Source: Chrysoperla carnea (taxonomy: Eukaryota > Arthropoda > Insecta > Neuroptera > Chrysopidae). From it: DNA of 64,000 nucleotides. Made by a program: the position numbers and the translations under genes. The stretch spans positions 16,190,001 to 16,254,000 of the forward strand of contig NC_058339.1 of the NCBI RefSeq assembly GCF_905475395.1, read 5' to 3'. Positions 59,401-64,000 of the stretch are shown piece after piece (position 1 is the stretch's first letter; the number at the start of each line of letters is the position of its first letter). The notes below the pieces were generated by a model. It searched no databases. It was not told the DNA's origin and was given only the letters and a program-made list of their open reading frames with translations.

Positions 59401-62400
59401 TTCAAGTACAATAAAAATTCTATCCAACGCACATAGGCAAGTCCGAGTTGCGTATAACAGAAAAAGTGTCTCTTTTAAGCACACTTTAACGATTTTTCCC
59501 AAGTTTACGGGCGTATTTTCGCAAGGCAAGTTAACATCAACTGATTCTTTGGTTTTTCTTCCATCGTTTACATATGTGTTTTAAAATGGATCGATTATAC
59601 TACACTGACTCGGCTCTTGGACTATTAAATATTTTGCGTGGGTGGTGTAAAGTGCTCGAAGTGATTGATTTCAAAATTGATAATAATAATTATCACCCTT
59701 ATTTATTTAGATAATATTTTTTGTAGATGTTGAAAGACAGTTCTCTCTTTTAAGAACATTTGCATGCTAATGTCTAAACCTCTGTGCTATGTCAATTTTG
59801 TGCTTTTTAAAATCATTTTCCATAGTAGGTACATCAGCGAGAGTGAGAGAGTACATATATATTGTGTATAAGAAAGATACTATTGTATGTCTGCTTGCTT
59901 GCTTGTTATTGCTACTTTTCACAAGTATGTAAAATAGCAGACATATAATAGTATGTAAAATATTTGCCATATGAAAAATAGATTATAAAAAGTAAATTTA
60001 AAATATTTAAGTCCTCGCAAAAAACGCCGTCGTCCAATTTCATTTTGTCAAGTTGTACCTAAATTGAGAACTGTCAAATTGATGTTTAAAAATCAAAATT
60101 TACACTTTTGATACATAATTATTTCATAAATTGTTATAAATTTTCACGTAAATTTACCATAACATATCCCCTGCTTTTGGTATACTATTTAACTAGTTTT
60201 ATAATAACGAAGAATATAACGATTAGTTTACGAAAATCCAAGAAACGTGACTTAGAAAATTGCGATACTAGATTTTTTATGCATTCATTCAATAGGGGGT
60301 AGTTTGGAAACCTTAAATCTGGTATTTGGACACCTTAAATGTGTAATCGCAAAAGTAATCCTTTCTGGGCCCATTTCTTGCGTTCTATTCATTAAAATTT
60401 GAATTATATTCATTAAAATAGCGTGTTTAAAAAGTGAGGTTAAGTTCGTAAATGAGCAACATAGGCCAATTGGATCTTGGATCAGTAGAGCCATCTTTTA
60501 AACCGTTAGAGGTAGAACAAAAGTTTAAATATAAAAAACAACAACTTTTGTTTGAAACATTTTTTCGTAAACATCACAGTTAGAAACACAAACCGTTCCA
60601 AAAAGAAACTCATGAAAAATTTTTTGAATTTGACCATGAATAACTTTTTTCTATCAATCAGAGTGTGTACTTTGACATAAATGGGTTTGAAGATACAATG
60701 CAAACAAGTCCAACGACACCAAAATAATCAAATTTTAATAAATACAACGCAAGATATGGATCAAAAAAGCTATTGTCCAAAATAGCGGCAAAAGGATTAA
60801 TTTCGCCAATACGCAAAATCAGATTTAAGGTATCAAAACAATCCCTTAGCGAATGAATGATTAAATAAATCAAGTGCCATAAACTTTTAAGTCAGTTCGT
60901 AAATGCATTGGAGTTTACCCTTCAAGAGTAAAATGTATCAAATGTATTTGCGATATAAAAACGGAAAATTTGGAAACGTACTGTTTATTACATAATGCCA
61001 AAATTTGAATAAAATTTCGTAAGAAAAAAGGCGTTCCTGTATTTACAGGGATATGTTTTTTTATGTGCATGGCATATAAATTTTATTATTTTATTTTATA
61101 TGCTACAAATTTGTGCAAAAAATTTCATATTATTCTAAATTACATAACATTATTTGTATGGTACACCCTTTACATATAACGAAAAAAAATAAAAATATTT
61201 GAAAAACGTTTACAGTAATTTAAAATAATTAATGTTTTTTGTTCATCCAAAAAAAATATCAAAAAAAATCACAGTATCCCGTGTTTATTTACTACGGGTA
61301 TTATATATTTATATTTTTATTTTCACTATGGTGTGAGACTCTTACGGTTCATGTGAACGCTTGTTCCAGGAATTATAAACACGCTCTCGTAATCTCGATA
61401 GGACTCGCACTCAACTGTCCTACAGGGCAATAATAGACACTTTTTAAAGGGACTCATTCTTGCTCGTTTTGTGCTTTAAAAAGTATTTAATTAATTTTTT
61501 TTTTAAATTTAATTTGTAGATAGAAATTTAGCTGATATATATATTTTTATAGTTATATAAAAGAAAATATTATATATATAATTATTTATTTAGAGCATAA
61601 AATGTAATAAAAAAGAGAAGTAATTCATGAAGTTGGTACTTACTTCTTCAAAGGCACTTGACTTTCTGCTGCAGGTGTATTCGAACCGTTTCTCGTGTCT
61701 GTTATACGACAGGCTACCATATTATAAGCTGAAATATTATTTTAAATAAAGTTCTAGAAAAAGTTTGTATAAATATATAAGGTGTTCTTTCTAAAAGATC
61801 TTTACTACATTTATTCAAAAAACTCAAATTTTGCTAAATTTACATGTTGCTTCATTTGAGCGCTATACGGCTTTAAAGTATTGTATATTGGAATAAATTA
61901 AAAACAAAGTATGCAATTTTGGTAAAATAGGGTAGGCCGACACTGTTTTTGAAATATTGAAGCCGAAAGATTTAGAGAAAATCACTTATAGAAGAAATAA
62001 AACACAAATGCCGTTCATTTCATCACTTTAAAATTAAATGTATTTTATTGAAAAACTAATGCTGATTGTTATAATTTTCTTTATAGGAAAATCCTTGCCA
62101 TGCTTTTAACTAATGAATATCAGTTTTCCTTAAAAAATTTACGTTAAGAAAATTAGGCTAGTTACATAAGAAAGCATACCTTTAAAAACACTTCAATATA
62201 GGATTTACATGATAAAAACGCAAACTTCAACAGCTCAAATCTAAACAGGACCCGCCAATATACAATAGAAAAATAGCTTTCTGTGAAACTTTTCCTAACC
62301 CACTATAAAATATTCTGTGGTACTATTCTATTTACAAAGATCTGACAGCCATAAAAATTTTTAACGAGTAGTTTTCGAGTAGCTCTTTGTATAAAATGTA

Positions 62401-64000
62401 CTTCAGATCGTTCTGATTAAACCTCTCATGGCCACCCAACTTTTTGACGAGTAGTTTTCAAGCTACGGGTGACCAAAGCTTCACATATATTATATTTGTA
62501 GTACCTATTCCACCAGGAAAATGTTCTTCGAAAGCTTTTATGATCACAAAAATTTTTACAGGGTAGTTTTCGAGTTAGACTCCCGTTGATTGATATTAGC
62601 TATAATTTTAAAATTGGTCCCCAAAATTTAGCATAAGTAGGTATACACTTCTTAAATTTAGAATTTAAAAAAAAATTCAAAATAATTTCGTGTCGAAGGC
62701 AAATGGAACTAGCTTATAATATCTTGTATGCAAAAGAACGTTTTCAGAGATCTTTTAGAACACCCTGTGCTATTTAACAGTTTTAATAAGACTTACCTTT
62801 TTCTTGTTTTCGTCTTTTTCGCTTATTGCAAATTTTAACAGCACAAACTGATAATATAATAGCGACGATGAAGAATAAAATGCCACCAACTACGCCGGCA
62901 GTGATAGCCTTATGTTTCACTCGTGCAGGCACCGCAAATTTTACCATATCACTGGATTCGTAACTGGTTACAGAATTTGCTAATACTCGGAAATAATATG
63001 TTCGACCACCAACCAAATTTTTTACTAAATTAAAAGTCAAATTGAATATTTGATCGCTTCGGAAATAAAATTGATTATACAAACCTAAATACGAAGTTTC
63101 TTCTGGACGAATTTGGCCTTTGTTTAATGTTTTCCATTGGCCATCAGTACGGTACTTAATTGTATAGTATTGAGTAAGATGAGCTCTTTCTAAAGGCTGT
63201 TGCCATGTTATTAAAAAGCCATTACTAATTTCGGTTACTGTTAAATTACGTGGTGGACCTGGTTTTGGACCTAAATAGAGAACAAAATATTAGGAAGATC
63301 TAAACGTATTTGAAGCATGTAATACAAACTACAAAAAATAAATAGCAACTAAGCAAGCCCAAAATAAAACAAGAAAGCGGTTTAGCGAAAAACAGCAAGA
63401 CATTAAAATACCTTTGGGTCTAAGAACTGGTGGAATTAAAGTGGCTCCTGAAGAATCAGTTGGAAAAATAAAAATGCTTAAATCAAAAACGTCTGGAAAT
63501 AAATAAATAAATCAAAAAAAACTTAAAATTTGTACATGCATTTATTTTGGATATTTCATCCGAAAATAAAATTAATGTGAAATAAACCATGCGTTCTTTT
63601 CTGTTCAGTGGGGAAAAATGGATAAAAGCAACAAAAAATAACTTATACGCTTGTTAATTGCATTTATAATCCTGGGCTTACCCGAACCAGGAGGTGCTGG
63701 TTGAAATATTTTATCCGACGGAGTTGGCGTTATTGATATTTGTTGCGGTTCTCCTACGTCTGCCATTGTTAAGAGATCAGGTTATGGAAATTTTAAATTA
63801 GTTTTTTAGAGAGAAAGCTTTCAAGAATATTTAAATATTGGAAGTATTGAATATGAAAATGACACAATAATAAAAATACATACCTAATGTACGAATGGTG
63901 ATTACTTTACTAAGCATTCCATCACCTAACGCATTCTTTCCGATCACCTGAAATTCGTAAGTGGTACCAGGCGATAAACGATTTATTGTAACCGATGTGC
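52025..64000 (-). CDS. tutl: turtle (Ig/FN3 cell-surface receptor), 3' seven exons, 5' part outside window
   Basis: The exons 64000-63884, 63759-63682, 63492-63412, 63270-63085, 63024-62797, 61728-61644 and 53471-52025 join in one frame (phases 1, 1, 1, 1, 1, 2) to give the last 739 residues. In order they hold the end of FN3-1, a linker of about 53 residues, FN3-2, a membrane helix and a cytoplasmic tail of about 540 residues. The juxtamembrane block VPARVKHKAITAGVVGGILF and the basic ICNKRKRRKQEK are near-invariant marks of insect Turtle (IgSF9/Dasm1 family). The Ig domains and FN3-1 start lie upstream of the window. In flies Turtle is a neuronal adhesion receptor needed for axon tiling, dendrite self-avoidance and motor behaviour, and it has secreted and membrane isoforms. 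It lies directly upstream of its paralogue bdl, same strand. Confidence 0.93.
53633..53656. repeat. 24-bp perfect palindrome
   Basis: TACTGGTATAT and ATATACCAGTA are exact reverse complements around TT, just inside the 3' end of the long tutl intron. Confidence 0.8.
54670..54785. repeat. Cluster of GATGTAC-type heptamers
   Basis: GATGTAC occurs three times, with TATGTAC, GATGTAA, and TGTACATC on the other strand also present, over about 115 bp, irregularly spaced. A degenerate simple repeat or a protein-binding cluster; the sequence does not tell which. Confidence 0.5.
55085..55193 (-). other. Candidate alternative tutl exon
   Basis: A G+C-rich island in the intron has one open frame: GSQQQPGGKKVKSSGATVET, then PDNPHATTNIRTLTC, to TAA. 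A likely acceptor is CAACAACCAG before GAGG, with TTTAATGCTCAC as a plausible branch site. T|GTATTA is a possible donor, but its phase does not fit the next exon, so it would have to be a terminal exon with its own stop. The residues are of the same hydrophilic kind as the tail. No homologue is recognised. Confidence 0.3.
56171..56468. repeat. MITE-like element with AAGTCCGATT ends
   Basis: The ends ATAAAAAAGTCCGATTAA and GAATCGGACTTTTTATTA are inverted copies. The inside is built from degenerate, alternately inverted blocks of AATTGGA, TTCCAATT, GAATCGGA and AATTGAA. No ORF. Confidence 0.7.
57132..57282. repeat. Imperfect inverted repeat
   Basis: CATTTACCTATCTATGACAC..AATCATAGTTT (57132-57166) is mirrored by AAACTATGATTATAGTGGCT..ATAGGTAAATG (57234-57282). 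The arms differ in length by about 14 bp. A decayed foldback or MITE. Confidence 0.6.
57420..57683. mobile_element. hAT-type MITE with 8-bp target duplication
   Basis: The element 57428-57675 has about 31-bp inverted ends. The left starts CACGAACCCAAATAACAAGG and the right, reversed, starts CACGAACCCATATAGCAAGG; both continue to GTGAAACTC. It is flanked on both sides by GTGTTAGG (57420-57427 and 57676-57683). An 8-bp duplication with CA..TG ends is the pattern of hAT transposons. The 248-bp body is the most G+C-rich part of this intron (CTATCTGGGCGGGGTCTAGT) and has no ORF. Confidence 0.88.
58925..58990 (-). other. Candidate small tutl exon
   Basis: The acceptor ACTGTTATGTTCATAG is followed by GTGCATCTTACATGAGCAAT. 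One frame reads GASYMSNAGIPSQRNSS to a stop. Using the donor AAC|GTAACA the exon would be 39 bases, divisible by three, and would fit between the phase-2 neighbours in another frame (CILHEQCRHSIS). The evidence is weak. Confidence 0.2.
59141..59529. repeat. Large foldback element, ~129-bp arms
   Basis: The left arm 59141-59269 and right arm 59401-59529 are inverted copies. Outer ends are TTGCCTTGCGAAAAT / TTTTCGCAAGGCAA, with AGACACTTTTTC / GAAAAAGTGTCT inside and TGCGTTGGATAGA / TCTATCCAACGCA near the middle. There are scattered mismatches and small indels. The spacer is about 130 bp. The opposite-strand ORFs at 59320-59584 are by-products of the palindrome. Confidence 0.8.
60419..60586 (+). 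repeat. R1 repeat, middle piece
   Basis: AGCGTGTTTAAAAAGTGAGG, TTCGTAAATGAGCAACATAG and AACCGTTAGAGGTAGAACAA, then TTTTCGTAAACATCACAGTT, match the R1 middle. Both ends are absent. Confidence 0.75.
61644..61728 (-). CDS. tutl: tutl juxtamembrane cytoplasmic exon
   Basis: The acceptor ATTTCAG precedes CTTATAATATGG in phase 1. It encodes A-YNMVACRITDTRNGS then NTPAAESQVPLK, ending AA|GTAAGT in phase 2. The block NMVACRITD..N matches the segment just after KRKRRKQEK in fly Turtle as I recall it. Confidence 0.85.
61779..62771. repeat. ~1-kb element with inverted ends in a tutl intron
   Basis: The left end AAGGTGTTCTTTCTAAAAGA-TCTTT and the reversed right end CAGGGTGTTCTAAAAGATCT match apart from a 3-bp insertion on the left. 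The element fills nearly all of the 1.07-kb intron. Inside, variants of ACGAGTAGTTTTCGAG recur (62367, 62449, 62568). No ORF. Confidence 0.55.
62797..63024 (-). CDS. tutl: tutl exon: end of FN3-2 and membrane helix
   Basis: The acceptor TTTTAATTTAG precedes TAAAAAATTTGG in phase 1. It encodes VKNLVGGRTYYFRVLANS (last strands of FN3-2), VPARVKHKAI, the helix TAGVVGGILFFIVAIILSVC, and the stop-transfer ICNKRKRRKQEK. The donor is G|GTAAGT in phase 1. The most conserved exon in the window. Confidence 0.93.
63085..63270 (-). CDS. tutl: tutl exon: first part of FN3-2
   Basis: The acceptor CTCTATTTAG precedes GTCCAAAACCAG and the donor is G|GTTTGT, both phase 1. It encodes GPKPGPPRNLTVTEISNGFL, ITWQQPLERAHLTQYYTIKY, and RTDGQWKTLNKGQIRPEETS then YL. 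The W and Y positions of a FN3 sheet are in place. Confidence 0.93.
63412..63492 (-). CDS. tutl: tutl small linker exon (27 codons)
   Basis: The acceptor TTATTTCCAG precedes ACGTTTTTGATT and the donor is G|GTATTT, both phase 1. It encodes DVFDLSIFIFPTDSSGATLI then PPVLRPKG. PTDSSG..PPV..P resembles the linker between the FN3 domains of Turtle. At 81 bases it can be skipped without changing frame. Confidence 0.75.
63682..63759 (-). CDS. tutl: tutl small linker exon (26 codons)
   Basis: The acceptor CAATGGCAG precedes ACGTAGGAGAAC and the donor is G|GTAAGC, both phase 1. It encodes DVGEPQQISITPTPSDKIFQ then PAPPGS. At 78 bases it can also be skipped in frame. The residues are linker-like (P, S, T) and not domain-like. 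Confidence 0.65.
63884..64000 (-). CDS. tutl: tutl exon, partial: end of FN3-1
   Basis: It runs off the window edge. It encodes TSVTINRLSPGTTYEFQVIG then KNALGDGMLSKVITIRTL and ends with the phase-1 donor G|GTATGT. The TTYEFQV and LGDGMLS..ITIRTL strings are the F and G strands of FN3-1, closely matching fly Turtle. Confidence 0.9.

Larger units (their letters stand above)
53472..61643 (-). other. tutl intron before the last exon (8.2 kb)
   Basis: It is bounded by the donor AA|GTAAGT at 61643 and the acceptor TTTTTTGCTTAG. It carries a hAT-type MITE, two large foldbacks and an R1 piece (listed separately), plus two stretches that might be alternative exons (55085-55193, 58925-58990). The stretches 53830-54650, 55200-56170, 57690-58920, 59530-60418 and 60590-61640 hold nothing I can name. 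Confidence 0.75.

Noticed and set aside
59320..59584. Two overlapping ORFs on opposite strands.
   Set aside because: They lie on one arm of a foldback element and mirror each other because of it.

Overview
The window is animal nuclear DNA, most likely from an insect. It is very AT-rich, its genes are split by introns with GT-AG borders, and both recognisable host genes match insect nervous-system proteins at residue level. It is packed with mariner, hAT, piggyBac-like and LINE debris of insect type. I cannot fix the order or species from the sequence. No bacterial gene, CRISPR array, tRNA or rRNA was seen.

Two host genes lie head to tail on the minus strand. The first in transcription order is turtle (tutl), a cell-surface protein with Ig and FN3 domains. 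Its 5' part lies beyond base 64000. The window holds seven exons: the end of FN3-1, two short linker exons, FN3-2, the membrane segment, a short juxtamembrane exon, and a 1.45-kb exon for the proline- and serine-rich cytoplasmic tail ending at 52025. About 14.5 kb further along lies borderless (bdl), the paralogue of turtle, complete from the ATG at 37551 to the stop at 21957. Its six exons all join in phase and give 690 residues: signal peptide, four Ig domains, two FN3 domains, one membrane helix and a short tail. In Drosophila the two proteins act together in axon tiling and layer targeting of photoreceptors and in glial wrapping, so their tandem placement is the main biological point here.

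Layout: 1-21956 is gene-poor DNA downstream of bdl, with repeats, a decayed mariner, a LINE 3' end and a possible Helitron-type ORF. 21957-37551 is bdl, including a 10.7-kb first intron full of repeats. 37552-52024 lies between the genes and holds a LINE nested in another repeat, two satellite-like repeats, a piggyBac-type MITE and a LINE 3' end. 52025-64000 is the 3' half of tutl, with an 8.2-kb intron that contains a clean hAT-type MITE and several foldback elements.

Three repeat families recur and are named here. R1 is a roughly 550-bp non-autonomous element, with ten copies or pieces. R2 is a satellite-like repeat of about 305 bp, at five loci. R3 is a satellite-like repeat of about 317 bp, at three loci. 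Exon borders were read by eye from splice sites and reading-frame continuity. Repeat edges are approximate unless a target-site duplication is stated.
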